From Eubacterium sp. (GTDB lineage: Bacteria > Bacillota > Clostridia > Lachnospirales > Lachnospiraceae), in NCBI GenBank assembly GCA_024684035.1, contig JAIKXQ010000084.1, positions 1 to 52,360 on the forward strand: 52,360 nt of DNA, given 5' to 3'. Position 1 is the first letter of the stretch. Every line of letters starts with the position of its first letter. Of this stretch, positions 6,909-14,978 are shown piece by piece. The translations under genes and the position numbers were made by a program. The notes below the pieces were generated by a model. That model saw nothing but the letters and a program-made list of their open reading frames with translations, searched no databases and was not told the origin of the DNA.

Positions 6909-7059
6909 GAATTTTGATCGACTGCAAAATCGTCTCCATTTTTTCCTCAACGTATTCCTCAACGACCGGACGGATCGTATCCAATATATACGGCGCTGAA
7001 GACGAAAGAATGGATAACAAAAACATACATCTGACAAACCATCTGAATTTTCTAATCAT
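6883..7059 (-). CDS. 58-residue secreted or membrane microprotein
   Basis: A small gene of 58 codons with AAAGAGGT 6 bases before its ATG. The N-terminus MIRKFRWFVRCMFLLSILSSSAP is a basic-plus-hydrophobic segment typical of a signal peptide or single membrane anchor. The remainder is amphipathic and acidic (RPVVEEYVEEKMETILQSIK). It has its own complete two-part regulatory element 38 bases upstream. Function unknown; a small exported peptide or regulator is possible. Confidence 0.6.
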   Translation of the reverse strand: MIRKFRWFVRCMFLLSILSSSAPYILDTIRPVVEEYVEEKMETILQSIKIPVSENAPG

Positions 7060-7097
7060 AGTTGACCTCTTTTCGAAATAGAATATTGTACTTAATC

Positions 7098-7136
7098 TAT
7101 GTCAGAATCCTCCAGTAGAGTTATTTTTGACGCAGA
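7098..7136 (-). promoter_or_regulatory. Two-part dyad element with upstream ACATATAGTAGAA block
   Basis: CTGCGTCAAAA ... TTCTGACATAG on the minus strand, again with a 31-base offset. The block ACATATAGTAGAA (plus strand about 7143-7155) lies six bases further upstream, as also at 13039 and 13743. Confidence 0.65.
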
Positions 7137-7194
7137 TAGTTTTCTACTATATGTATACAGACAAAAAGGATCCTCAGCCATCGGGAAAACCACA

Positions 7195-7230
7195 CTTTAG
7201 AAATAAGGTATGTGTACCCAAATTCTAAAG
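7195..7230. repeat. Inverted repeat CTTTAGAA / TTCTAAAG
   Basis: Perfect 8-base arms enclose 20 bases in the gap between the terminator at 7263 and the regulatory element at 7098. It has no T-run, so an operator or a decayed terminator are both possible. Confidence 0.5.
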
Positions 7231-7262
7231 CGTCAATACATGTTAATACAGCAAAAGCCAAA

Positions 7263-7293
7263 GGCTGACGTTATCAGAACGTCAGCCCCTGGC
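7263..7293 (-). terminator. Terminator of gene 7296
   Basis: GGCTGACGTT pairs with AACGTCAGCC. The minus-strand product ends TTTGGCTTTTG, adjoining the stop codon at 7296. Confidence 0.75.
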
Positions 7294-7295
7294 CT

Positions 7296-7733
7296 TTAAC
7301 CGTGTGCAGCTCGTGCGAATTCTACAGCGTCTTCATTTGTCGCACCAATCGATTTTAGCTCGTACAAAATGATATGTTTGCAATACAACTCGATATACCC
7401 ATCCAGTTCGTCCTTAACAATTCTCCACGATGCCTCAAACCGACTCGGATTTTCGATTCGTTCGTCACCCATTATTTTCGGTTCAGCCATCGTCCTCGGA
7501 TAATGATATGCGTAGAATGTGAGCAGATTATTCTCCGTCTCCGTAAGATTACTTTTAACCAGATCCAACGATCCAACAGGTGGGATACTGGGCATATGCC
7601 GGATTAATGCATGCTTTCTATGATCACTCATCCTGGAATACTCATGCTGGACATTCCGGTCGAATATCTTATTCTCAAGATTTCTCCAAAACGTTCGATT
7701 CCAGTTATTATTTCTGTCCTCTACAAAACTCAT
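7296..7733 (-). CDS. Hypothetical protein
   Basis: A 145-residue soluble protein starting MSFVEDRNNNWNRTFWRNLENK. It is mostly helical, with no signal peptide or cofactor motif. The C-terminus (IGATNEDAVEFARAAHG) resembles the end of many small phage- or plasmid-type adaptors but gives no specific match. It is monocistronic, with a shared element 56 bases before the start and a strong terminator. Confidence 0.6.
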   Translation of the reverse strand: MSFVEDRNNNWNRTFWRNLENKIFDRNVQHEYSRMSDHRKHALIRHMPSIPPVGSLDLVKSNLTETENNLLTFYAYHYPRTMAEPKIMGDERIENPSRFEASWRIVKDELDGYIELYCKHIILYELKSIGATNEDAVEFARAAHG

Positions 7734-7789
7734 GATAGATACCTAATACCTCATCGCTATCTGTTAACGCAGTCATTGTCTCATATATC

Positions 7790-7799
7790 CTATGTCTGA
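7790..7799 (-). promoter_or_regulatory. TCAGACATAG element before gene 7296
   Basis: CTATGTCTGA on the plus strand, 56 bases before the start codon at 7733. The CTGTGTCA partner is not recognisable here. Confidence 0.5.
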
Positions 7800-7841
7800 A
7801 CGATCTTCGCATAGCGATTGTATTTTGGTATCTTTTTCGTC

Positions 7842-8483
7842 CTACCAGGGCGGCACAACTGCTCCCCAGGGATTATCTGTAACTTCCATTGTCCGTAGGT
7901 CCAGATATGATGTTCTCTCCCAGGGAGATCGCTGAATGCGGATAAAACGATACAGTGTCTTCTTTGCCTTTTGTAATAATACCTCTATGGTATTACCCGC
8001 AGCGACAACATCATTCTTCCACGTAACAAGACGATAACGTTCCGGATTGATGTCAGAATCCATGGTACTCACACGCAGTTCCATCGAATACTCCAGAAGA
8101 TTCATATATTCATCGTTGTGGTATCCAAGAATAAAATGATTATCTATATCACTGCCACGAACAACTATATAGTTCTCATTATTGAAGTATGCCAAAGCAA
8201 CGCCTATATCAACTTTTTTAGGAGCCCAGATCAGCTTGTAGGGTTCGCTGCTCCAAAACCATCCGGCCTTTTTTATGTCCATAACAGGCTCAACCAGCCA
8301 GTGCCCATACTTTCCTGCAGTATTCGGAGAGTGTCTTTCTACAATCACATCTTCCGGCAATTCTTCGCATCCGGTTATGTAAACGCCATATCGATATGTA
8401 TCGACGAGATAATTGGTGAAGTACGCAGCATACTCCCTCTGCTTTTCAACAGCAATTAAGTTCTCTAGTAATTCCGTATCCAT
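7842..8483 (-). CDS. Hypothetical protein, third gene of DUF4317 operon
   Basis: A 213-residue soluble protein starting MDTELLENLIAVEKQREYAAYF. It is rich in aromatic residues (GWFWSSEPYKLIWAP, SPWERTSYLDL) and ends NPWGAVVPPW. No signal peptide or known motif was found. The start lies nine bases beyond the stop of the coiled-coil gene at 8493, so it is almost certainly co-transcribed with 8493 and 9076. Function unknown. Confidence 0.65.
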   Translation of the reverse strand: MDTELLENLIAVEKQREYAAYFTNYLVDTYRYGVYITGCEELPEDVIVERHSPNTAGKYGHWLVEPVMDIKKAGWFWSSEPYKLIWAPKKVDIGVALAYFNNENYIVVRGSDIDNHFILGYHNDEYMNLLEYSMELRVSTMDSDINPERYRLVTWKNDVVAAGNTIEVLLQKAKKTLYRFIRIQRSPWERTSYLDLRTMEVTDNPWGAVVPPW

Positions 8484-8492
8484 ACAGCCACC

Positions 8493-9047
8493 CTATGAAG
8501 CTTTGGGCTCTTTGAGCATTGCAACGTCTTCGAGCTGCTTCATTAATATCTCTTTTTCTTCTTCTGCATGCAGGATCCTTTTATCCATATATGCACGAAT
8601 AGATGTTATCAGAGATTGCTCAATGAATGGTTTCCGGCCAACCCATTTATCATACCCTTCATGAATAACAGATTCCGGATCCGCATCACATCTATTTCTT
8701 ACTGCCAGACGACAATCATCCAGCGAATCATACTTGGTGATTGCAATGCCTTTCATCTCGTGATATTCCATGAAATTAACAATGCCGTTTACCTTATAGT
8801 TATCATTGGCCTTTTCGATCGAGATCGTAAAAGCAGGCATTATTTCCAATTCCGATGAATAGATATCAAACCGGCCACAGGCATTTGACTTTACAAGAGT
8901 ATCAGCAACATCCAACAAAGCAGTCTTTAGCTTCTGATATTCCATCTCTCGGATCTCACTTAACCTGGTCTTTAAATATCTAACCTCATCATCAATCTTC
9001 TCCAACCGGGCATTGTATTCCTCGATAGTATCTTTAATCTTTTCCAT
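8493..9047 (-). CDS. Coiled-coil hypothetical protein
   Basis: A 184-residue protein starting MEKIKDTIEEYNARLEKIDD. The ATG at 9047 is chosen because AGAGGTG lies just upstream; the GTG at 9056 would overlap it. Residues 1-45 and 150-180 form heptad-rich helices (EYNARLEKIDDEVRYLKTRL, HAEEEKEILMKQLEDV), suggesting an antiparallel coiled coil around a beta-rich core. It is the second gene of the 10212-to-7842 operon. No enzymatic motif is visible. Confidence 0.65.
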   Translation of the reverse strand: MEKIKDTIEEYNARLEKIDDEVRYLKTRLSEIREMEYQKLKTALLDVADTLVKSNACGRFDIYSSELEIMPAFTISIEKANDNYKVNGIVNFMEYHEMKGIAITKYDSLDDCRLAVRNRCDADPESVIHEGYDKWVGRKPFIEQSLITSIRAYMDKRILHAEEEKEILMKQLEDVAMLKEPKAS

Positions 9048-9075
9048 ATTTCTCACCTCTTAGAGATATTTATAT

Positions 9076-10212
9076 TTATCTCTCTTCCACACATTTTCCC
9101 TTGATGGAAATTCCATTCACTTTCATACCAGATAACGGAATACACAGACATTCTCGTCCATCTATTATTTTTGTATCCAGTACATTGATCCACGATGGAT
9201 CCACGGATATTTTAATATCCTCAGACTCAATGACAAGTTTTTTTGAATCTGCCACATTGGAAGCAAGAAGTGTCACATCCTTACGGTCAAACATTTCATC
9301 AATTTGATCGAAACCGGATTGATCCGCGCCAACTTTTGACATAATGCTTCTTACTTCCTGCTTCGTTAATTCCTGTGTTTCCCCGGAGACATCTTTTTCA
9401 GCAGCAATGCCAATCAGTTCCTCATGAATTATTTTGGCCGCTTCAAAATCACAGTTCCTACCAAGCGCATTTTCGACAAAGTCAGCAAAAATCTCCTTTT
9501 GAGATTCCGCTTCTGTAGGAAGTTCACATCCGAGCAGACTCGCCACAAGTTCCTCATGCGGTTCCTTGGACTTTTTGTTGTAATATAGACAGCTATGTAT
9601 GTCTGTATTACGATCGTTAAACGCCGGGAACAGAATCGCGGTCTCCGGCATCTGGACCATCCAATCCTGAATCTTATCAATGAACTCATCATCTCGTTCT
9701 GAGTAGCAAAGTCCGGGCTTATTAAGCGCAACCGGACAGATCATCGTCAACACGTAATTATATACATACTGTGATGCGTCTTCCATTTCTATGCCATCGG
9801 TGCCTTTTTTAGGAATATCGTATGAGCCAAAAGCAACCAGTATCAAATAGTTCCCACCAGATGATGTTATATAGTTGCTTTTTATCATCTCGAAATAGTC
9901 GTCCAGCAGCTCTTTATTGCGCAGTTCGCTATCTCGTAGTTTCAGCATAAACGCCTGTTTGCCGTCATTCACTTCCTCATTAAGAGGAAACTCCAGGTTC
10001 AAAAGCGTTTTGCCAACTTTTCCGGAAAGTGCTTTTTTAAACAGATCACAATACTTAAACACTTCCTCTTCCTTGAGAGAAATGAAGTTTAAAACTGATT
10101 TGTGAATCGTTTTCTTCTCCTTGCCTCCGACATAGCATTCAGCGATCTTTGAAATCGTACATCGATCTTTCTTTAGCGCTTTCTGTATTTCTTTAATCTC
10201 ATCTTTATTCAT
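9076..10212 (-). CDS. DUF4317-family protein
   Basis: A 378-residue soluble protein starting MNKDEIKEIQKALKKDRCTISKIAECYV. This start, the later PVALNKPGLCY segment and the overall length match the DUF4317 family, common in Lachnospiraceae genomes and of unknown function. No signal peptide or membrane segment is present. GGTGGGAG lies about 10 bases before the ATG. It leads an operon with two unknown genes and has a shared TCAGACATAG element 46 bases upstream. The family call is from memory of its N-terminus. Confidence 0.75.
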   Translation of the reverse strand: MNKDEIKEIQKALKKDRCTISKIAECYVGGKEKKTIHKSVLNFISLKEEEVFKYCDLFKKALSGKVGKTLLNLEFPLNEEVNDGKQAFMLKLRDSELRNKELLDDYFEMIKSNYITSSGGNYLILVAFGSYDIPKKGTDGIEMEDASQYVYNYVLTMICPVALNKPGLCYSERDDEFIDKIQDWMVQMPETAILFPAFNDRNTDIHSCLYYNKKSKEPHEELVASLLGCELPTEAESQKEIFADFVENALGRNCDFEAAKIIHEELIGIAAEKDVSGETQELTKQEVRSIMSKVGADQSGFDQIDEMFDRKDVTLLASNVADSKKLVIESEDIKISVDPSWINVLDTKIIDGRECLCIPLSGMKVNGISIKGKCVEER

Positions 10213-10258
10213 TGCGAAGTCGCTCCCACCTTATAGTTTGTGATTATATGTATCTATA

Positions 10259-10268
10259 CTATGTCTGA
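10259..10268 (-). promoter_or_regulatory. TCAGACATAG element before DUF4317 operon
   Basis: Exact CTATGTCTGA on the plus strand, 46 bases before the start at 10212. Confidence 0.5.
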
Positions 10269-10311
10269 TAGGATGCCACGAATATTTCTAAAAAAGCCCT
10301 CGGAAACACAA

Positions 10312-10338
10312 CAGATGCCAGGCCAAGCCCGGCATCTG
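10312..10338 (-). terminator. Hairpin after gene 10365
   Basis: CAGATGCC pairs with GGCATCTG around a GC-rich loop that can itself pair. The T-run on the minus strand is weak (TTGTGTTT), so termination may be partial. Confidence 0.6.
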
Positions 10339-10364
10339 TAAAAATAATTACGCGATTGATCCGA

Positions 10365-10577
10365 TTATTTGTTCAGCAATGTTTTTAGCTCCAGAACCTC
10401 CGCCTCTGTCAGAGTGACTCCTTTGCCCATTTTTTCGTGATCCGGAGCCCAATCTCTAATATCATACTTCGGATCCGCTCCATTCCAGGAAATCCTATTG
10501 AGCTCTTTTCTCCATCCTCTGGCATTCTCTGAAAGAACACCGATTTCCTCAATGATTTCATATTTAAAGTCTGCCAT
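10365..10577 (-). CDS. Small hypothetical protein (YdbC/PC4-like N-terminus)
   Basis: A 70-residue protein starting MADFKYEIIEEIGVLSENARGW, with GGAGG 7 bases before the ATG at 10577. The order KYEIIEEIGVLS, then GWRKELNRISWNGADPKYDIRDWAPDHEKMGKG matches the compact YdbC/PC4-like single-stranded DNA binding proteins of Firmicutes, whose usual length is about 70 residues. They are thought to bind single-stranded nucleic acid and act as transcription cofactors. It lies 32 bases after the stop of the large surface-protein gene at 10610 and is likely co-transcribed, an odd partner for a cell-wall protein. Confidence 0.65.
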   Translation of the reverse strand: MADFKYEIIEEIGVLSENARGWRKELNRISWNGADPKYDIRDWAPDHEKMGKGVTLTEAEVLELKTLLNK

Positions 10578-10609
10578 ACAGATCCTCCTTTGAATTAAGT
10601 ATATGACGA

Positions 10610-12985
10610 TCAAGCATCGCCATTTTTTCGTTTTCTCTTAGATACAATATAACTGATTCCGGCCCAAAGAGAAACACCGGTTGCTGCAGCTCTTTTTGGT
10701 GTTTTCGTATCAGAGCTTTTTGTGGCAGATGCCTTTGATTCTTTCCTGCAGGAGAAATCCGTACCACTCTTCATGCCAGAAGACAGTTTGCTGGCCTTCG
10801 AAATTCCGGTAAGTGTGATTGCATCATCATTCGAGCTTCGATATGTTTTCATATCCGTAGGTCTATCCAGTTCAATATAATCAGCAGCCTCTACCCGGAA
10901 GGCAATATCTTCACCAACCCAGCCACGTGTGACATTCGTATTGTACTCGTTTACACTCGTCGTAAAATGATGGGAACCGGTCTTCAGACCTCTATTCCAG
11001 AGTCTTCGAACAGCAACTGCATCATCACGATCAGATGCATGGAACACTACACCGTCCAGGATCCATCCGTATTTGGCAACAAGCGTATCGCTTTCGTGCT
11101 TGGATGCTGTGTAATGGTGATCCGTAGTAAACGGATTGAACAGTCGATAAACCGGTGCTCCATTCTTCGGAGAAACCCAGGCTACGTTCTCATCGATCCA
11201 GCCATATTTGGAAACAAGTACTTTTCTTTCATTTGCATCTGTTGTAAAGAGATGCTCTTTTGTCGGTGCATAGTATAGGCGGTAAACAATATCAATATTG
11301 TCTACTGCTGTTTTGTATGCCTCTTCTGCATTTTTTACAGTATCCAGAGCTTTCGCGTAGTTCTTCTTTGTTTCTGCAAGATAGGACTCCGCATCCTTAA
11401 GACTGCTGGCAGCACGTTCAGCTTTCGCTCTTGCAGATTCTGTTCTTTTTTTCGCAGACTCATATTTCTCATTTGCCGTTATCCGTGCAGAATCAAGATC
11501 ATCTTTTTTCTGATACCGACTTAACAAATCCTGATATGCAGCGTATTTGCTCTCGTAATCCGCTTTTGCAATTTCGGCTCTTGGTGTCCATTTTCCCAGA
11601 TCTTCCTCTGCATATTTCTTTTCGTTATTCTTTTTTTCAAGGTCATACGTAGTTCTGGAAAGATTTAACGCATTTGCATCAATTGTTGCATAATATCGGT
11701 TAAACAGAAGCTCATACGTATCCACACTTAATCCGTATTTCTTTCCTTTTTCAGAGAACACAGCATTATAATTCTTCCAAACGTGAGCTTCGCCACCAAT
11801 CTCATATGCGAATCCGATCGTATCATATTCGAGATTTGCAACCGCAGTGTAATGCCCGGTCTGACCACCCCATGTGTATTCACCATCCGCATATCCATTC
11901 TTTATCATATAGTTGCGGCGTTCTTCATCAACCCAACCGGTATATGGATCGCTCGTACCACCGGCAACCACTTCCGTATCGTAATATTCTCTCCATTTGC
12001 TTTGTCTGATTTTTTTTCTACTCCCATCTTCATAATATATATAATTGTTATCTTTGTTCAACTCGTTATCCTCACGTACCGACGCATGATACCCATTCTC
12101 GCTACATGCATAATTTAAAGCAAGTTCAGCTGCAGCCATAAGCTCACTGGAAATGCGCAGCTCTGGTTTTGAATCGTCGCTAAACTGCTGACTATAACTA
12201 TGCTCAATTGTCAGATCTTCTTTTCTTTTTTCAATACATTCACGAACCCAATCAAAAACACTTTTTCCATTAGCATTTTTAATGAAGGCAACATTCGTAG
12301 CATCATTATATTCTCCAAGATGAGTGAAGCTATAAAAATATGTCTCATCCGAAGAGAACTGCATAATTGCTCTCTCTTGGTCTCTGATAAAAGCCTCTCG
12401 ATCCTCTGAAGGAATCAATCCTTCGCTAATAAACACATCTACGTTGTCGCGCATCCATTCAAAGAATGTTTTTGTTTCAGTTTTACGCATCTCTTCCTCA
12501 GAAACATTTTCCTGGAGTTTCTTAATTGAATTCTCAATATCACAAATCTCTTTTTCTGCAGTTGCAATATCTGCATTGGCTTCTTCTTTGTGACTTTCCG
12601 CATCATCAAGTATGGATTTCGCATCGTCCTGTTCAGCATATGCTGAATCAATCTCTTCTTTTGTGGCAGCATCCACTTGGACATCCTGGTCATATGTAGA
12701 TTCCACAGCCTCCTTTTCTGCCAGCGCATCCTCTTCTGCACGTACGGCGTTATCAAGCTCTCGATCCGCATCAGATTTTACAGATGCAGCTCTTTTAACA
12801 TCTGCCTCTGCCTGTTCTACTTCTTCAGATGCATATGCTTTCTCAGTGTCCGCATTCTGAAGCTCATTTACCGCATCTGTATAGCTTACATTTGACAGCT
12901 GATCCGCATAAACCGTGGATCCGCCGATTCCCATCATAACTCCTGCAGCTGTCGCTAGAACTGTTGCTACTGTTTTTCTCTTCAT
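10610..12985 (-). CDS. Surface protein: coiled coil, CAP domain, DUF5648 repeats
   Basis: A 791-residue protein. Residues 1-27 are a signal peptide (MKRKTVATVLATAAGVMMGI ... VYA). Residues about 30-160 and 450-560 are Ala/Glu/Lys-rich coiled coils. Between them, ELMAAAELALNYACSENGYHAS and GHYTAVANLEYDTIGFAYE resemble the CAP/SCP fold. Residues about 570-705 hold three tandem units of the VYRLYxPxxxEHxxTxxxxE ... GW type, as in DUF5648 beta-trefoil-like modules thought to bind cell-wall sugars. The C-terminus has a short hydrophobic stretch and KRKRKNGDA, a weak membrane anchor without a clear LPxTG. A full two-part regulatory element lies 53 bases upstream. Confidence 0.75.
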   Translation of the reverse strand: MKRKTVATVLATAAGVMMGIGGSTVYADQLSNVSYTDAVNELQNADTEKAYASEEVEQAEADVKRAASVKSDADRELDNAVRAEEDALAEKEAVESTYDQDVQVDAATKEEIDSAYAEQDDAKSILDDAESHKEEANADIATAEKEICDIENSIKKLQENVSEEEMRKTETKTFFEWMRDNVDVFISEGLIPSEDREAFIRDQERAIMQFSSDETYFYSFTHLGEYNDATNVAFIKNANGKSVFDWVRECIEKRKEDLTIEHSYSQQFSDDSKPELRISSELMAAAELALNYACSENGYHASVREDNELNKDNNYIYYEDGSRKKIRQSKWREYYDTEVVAGGTSDPYTGWVDEERRNYMIKNGYADGEYTWGGQTGHYTAVANLEYDTIGFAYEIGGEAHVWKNYNAVFSEKGKKYGLSVDTYELLFNRYYATIDANALNLSRTTYDLEKKNNEKKYAEEDLGKWTPRAEIAKADYESKYAAYQDLLSRYQKKDDLDSARITANEKYESAKKRTESARAKAERAASSLKDAESYLAETKKNYAKALDTVKNAEEAYKTAVDNIDIVYRLYYAPTKEHLFTTDANERKVLVSKYGWIDENVAWVSPKNGAPVYRLFNPFTTDHHYTASKHESDTLVAKYGWILDGVVFHASDRDDAVAVRRLWNRGLKTGSHHFTTSVNEYNTNVTRGWVGEDIAFRVEAADYIELDRPTDMKTYRSSNDDAITLTGISKASKLSSGMKSGTDFSCRKESKASATKSSDTKTPKRAAATGVSLWAGISYIVSKRKRKNGDA

Positions 12986-13038
12986 TTTTTATCTCCCTCA
13001 TTTGAGTATTTTCGAGTGCCATACGGCTTTTGATAATC

Positions 13039-13077
13039 CTATGTCAGAATTTTCAATATTTCATTTTTCTGACACAG
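13039..13077 (-). promoter_or_regulatory. Two-part dyad element, best RNA/DNA hairpin match
   Basis: CTGTGTCAGAA and TTCTGACATAG on the minus strand are 11-base inverted arms with one G:T pair and a 31-base offset. The ACATATAGTAGAA block lies immediately upstream (about 13083-13095). It precedes the surface-protein gene by 53 bases. Confidence 0.7.
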
Positions 13078-13096
13078 ACATTATTCTACTATATGT

Positions 13097-13489
13097 TTAT
13101 TTTTTTAACTGAAGAAACGGATAATAATATTCAACACATGATTCCATGCCAATTCTTGGAGGACTGATTTCCTTTAGGTCTTTTGGCCTAATTCGGGAAA
13201 GGCATCCATCTGTAAATGCTATTCCACTCATGTACTGTTTTTTTGTACACCCATCCTTATATGTAATGATGAGCATTCCATCTTCCTTGTCATAGATGGA
13301 TAAACATCTTTTAACCCAGACAAAAAACCTTCTTTTTTCTTCTGCTGTATCATCCGGATTGAGCGAATCAATTTCTTCAAATCCACCACTTCTGATGAAT
13401 TCACAAGAAAAAGGATCCCCAATGAACTTCAAATAGTCCATCAAACTTTTTATTGCAATTGCGCTTAGCTTATGTTTAGCCTGGATCAA
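13097..13489 (-). CDS. Hypothetical protein with TTG start
   Basis: A 130-residue soluble protein starting at a TTG (MIQAKHKLSAIAIKSLMDYL), with GGAGG 10 bases upstream; no later ATG has a ribosome site. It contains DDTAEEKRRFFVWVKRCLS and a cysteine near ESCVEYYYPFL. No known family is recognised. It lies downstream of a serine-recombinase remnant and may be transcribed from the element at 13743. Confidence 0.55.
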   Translation of the reverse strand: MIQAKHKLSAIAIKSLMDYLKFIGDPFSCEFIRSGGFEEIDSLNPDDTAEEKRRFFVWVKRCLSIYDKEDGMLIITYKDGCTKKQYMSGIAFTDGCLSRIRPKDLKEISPPRIGMESCVEYYYPFLQLKK

Positions 13490-13522
13490 AATCGCACCGC
13501 CTCCATTTAATTCTTCTCATAC

Positions 13523-13669
13523 TTACTTCCCCATATTCTTCGGCACCGTTGGCATTTTCTGTAATGCTGCATGTATGCCTCGGAATATTGCTCTAACCAC
13601 TTCCGCCCCATAATCGTCAACGATGATTCTGTTATGATTATCCAGATCCTTTACGTAGCCGTAAACCAC
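13523..13669 (-). pseudogene. Remnant of a large serine recombinase
   Basis: A 48-codon open frame reads VYGYVKDLDNHNRIIVDDYG then AEVVRAIF. This is the start of the Recombinase domain found in large serine integrases (PYGYxKDxxxxxxLxxDxxxAxxVxxIF). An in-frame stop precedes it, and the catalytic resolvase domain is absent on both sides. It marks a past insertion of an integrative element. A shared regulatory element at 13743 now faces it, so the fragment might still be transcribed. Confidence 0.65.
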
Positions 13670-13742
13670 GCAAGCTCACAAGTGATAATCCTTCTTTCGA
13701 TATGCATATCAAACATCCGGACTATTTACCGAACCACAATTC

Positions 13743-13781
13743 CTATGTCTGAAGAAGATCAAACACAATTTTCTGACACAG
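13743..13781 (-). promoter_or_regulatory. Two-part dyad element with ACATATAGTAGAA block
   Basis: CTGTGTCAGAAAA ... TCAGACATAG on the minus strand, 31-base offset, with ACATATAGTAGAA five bases further upstream (about 13787-13799). It serves either the recombinase remnant or the gene at 13097, 253 bases away. Confidence 0.65.
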
Positions 13782-13812
13782 CGACATTCTACTATATGTA
13801 TAACGAAGAGCA

Positions 13813-14922
13813 TCATGCCCCAGGCGATATAAACTCAGCTCTTTTTGCGGAATATTCGCCTGCAGATCCGCTTGTGTAGTTTGCATTCCTTTCATGCCGT
13901 CCTATAGCAATCGCATCCTCTTCCGTTTCAGCAGAAATTGTTGTTTTCCATGTGTAGGTAACTTCCCAAAGATTCAGATCATTATTATTCCTATCATCGT
14001 CTTCAGAAATATCATCTTTTACTTCCTCGTAGATCCCGGCGCCGATGAGTCTATTAAGCTCCGGCATTACCTGTCCCGGATTGGAATATTTCGAAGCAAG
14101 ATCACTGATTATATCCGGTCCTACATATTTCTCTGTATCAGTCGCATTAAGGTACTGATGAATCATAGCATATAGCTCAGATGTAGACATATTTACCATC
14201 TCATGTCGAATTGAAAAACGGCGCAACAACGCATCATCCACAAGATCTATTCGGTTTGTGGCCGCAAGAAGTGTCACATGGTTCGGAAGCCGGTCTAATT
14301 CCTGCATGAGCGTAATAGTAGTCCTCTCAAGCTCACCATCAACACCTTTTTGTCCTCCATTGCTGCGTTTTGCGGCAACACAATCTATCTCGTCAAGCAT
14401 TAAAACGCAGGGTATGGAACTGCAGAACTCAAATACTTTGTGCATGTTCTTTGCAGTCGATCCCATATAACTGTCAATCGTAGATACAAACGATACATAA
14501 AAGAATGGAAGATTCAGCTTGTATGCGATATACCTTCCAAGTTCCGTTTTACCTGTGCCGGATCCGCCGTAGAGCAAAGTCGTGTTCTTATAGGAAATGT
14601 TGCGATGCGACATCTCATCAGCAATAAGACGCATTTTGGTAATGTCGCTTATTACATTTTTTTCAGATTTCCGGACATAATATCTGTTTGGATCAAAACC
14701 TCCAGGGACTTCACCTACAAGCATCGTCTGCATGCCGGAGGGAAGATTCGACATTAAAATAGAAGCATTTCCAATCAGCATCTTCCTGTAGTAGCTCACT
14801 GTTCCGGCATTCTTTTTGGATGTATCCTCAGCAAGTGATGCGAGCGCAGCTTTCCTGGCGCTATGTATGTCGTTTTTTGCGATCGCTTTGATAATATCGA
14901 GATTATTGCTTGTCAGTGCCAT
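13813..14922 (-). CDS. AAA+ ATPase (FtsH/proteasomal-type ATPase domain)
   Basis: A 369-residue protein. The AAA core (about residues 105-290) has Walker A GGSGTGKTE, a pore-like segment (SFVSTIDSYMGST), Walker B VLMLDEID, sensor-1 LLAATNRIDLVDDALLRRF with its arginines, and a following helical lid. The N-terminal 100 residues are helical and may bind a partner. The C-terminal 60 residues contain WEVTYTWKTTISAETEEDAIAIGR, a small beta-rich appendage. No protease or nuclease domain is attached, so it probably remodels another protein. AAGGAG precedes the ATG. No shared element lies upstream; it may be read from the giant-protein operon through an incomplete terminator. Confidence 0.85.
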   Translation of the reverse strand: MALTSNNLDIIKAIAKNDIHSARKAALASLAEDTSKKNAGTVSYYRKMLIGNASILMSNLPSGMQTMLVGEVPGGFDPNRYYVRKSEKNVISDITKMRLIADEMSHRNISYKNTTLLYGGSGTGKTELGRYIAYKLNLPFFYVSFVSTIDSYMGSTAKNMHKVFEFCSSIPCVLMLDEIDCVAAKRSNGGQKGVDGELERTTITLMQELDRLPNHVTLLAATNRIDLVDDALLRRFSIRHEMVNMSTSELYAMIHQYLNATDTEKYVGPDIISDLASKYSNPGQVMPELNRLIGAGIYEEVKDDISEDDDRNNNDLNLWEVTYTWKTTISAETEEDAIAIGRHERNANYTSGSAGEYSAKRAEFISPGA

Positions 14923-14945
14923 ATTCGTTTCTCCTTAAATCAGAC

Positions 14946-14978
14946 AAAAGGCCGCCGCACATATGCGACAGCCTTTTG
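14946..14978 (-). terminator. Hairpin at end of the kinase/giant-protein operon
   Basis: On the minus strand CAAAAGGC ... CGCATATGTGCG ... GCCTTTTG forms a long imperfect stem after the stop at 15117. The T-run is short (CCTTTTGTCTG), so read-through into the AAA+ gene is possible. Confidence 0.6.

Noticed and set aside
6872-7081. 69-codon plus-strand frame starting MSVFQPGAF
   Set aside because: It begins inside the regulatory element and is antisense to the better-supported 58-residue gene.
9597-9607. TATGTCTGT inside the DUF4317 gene as another shared element
   Set aside because: It lacks the CTATGTC core and lies deep in coding sequence.
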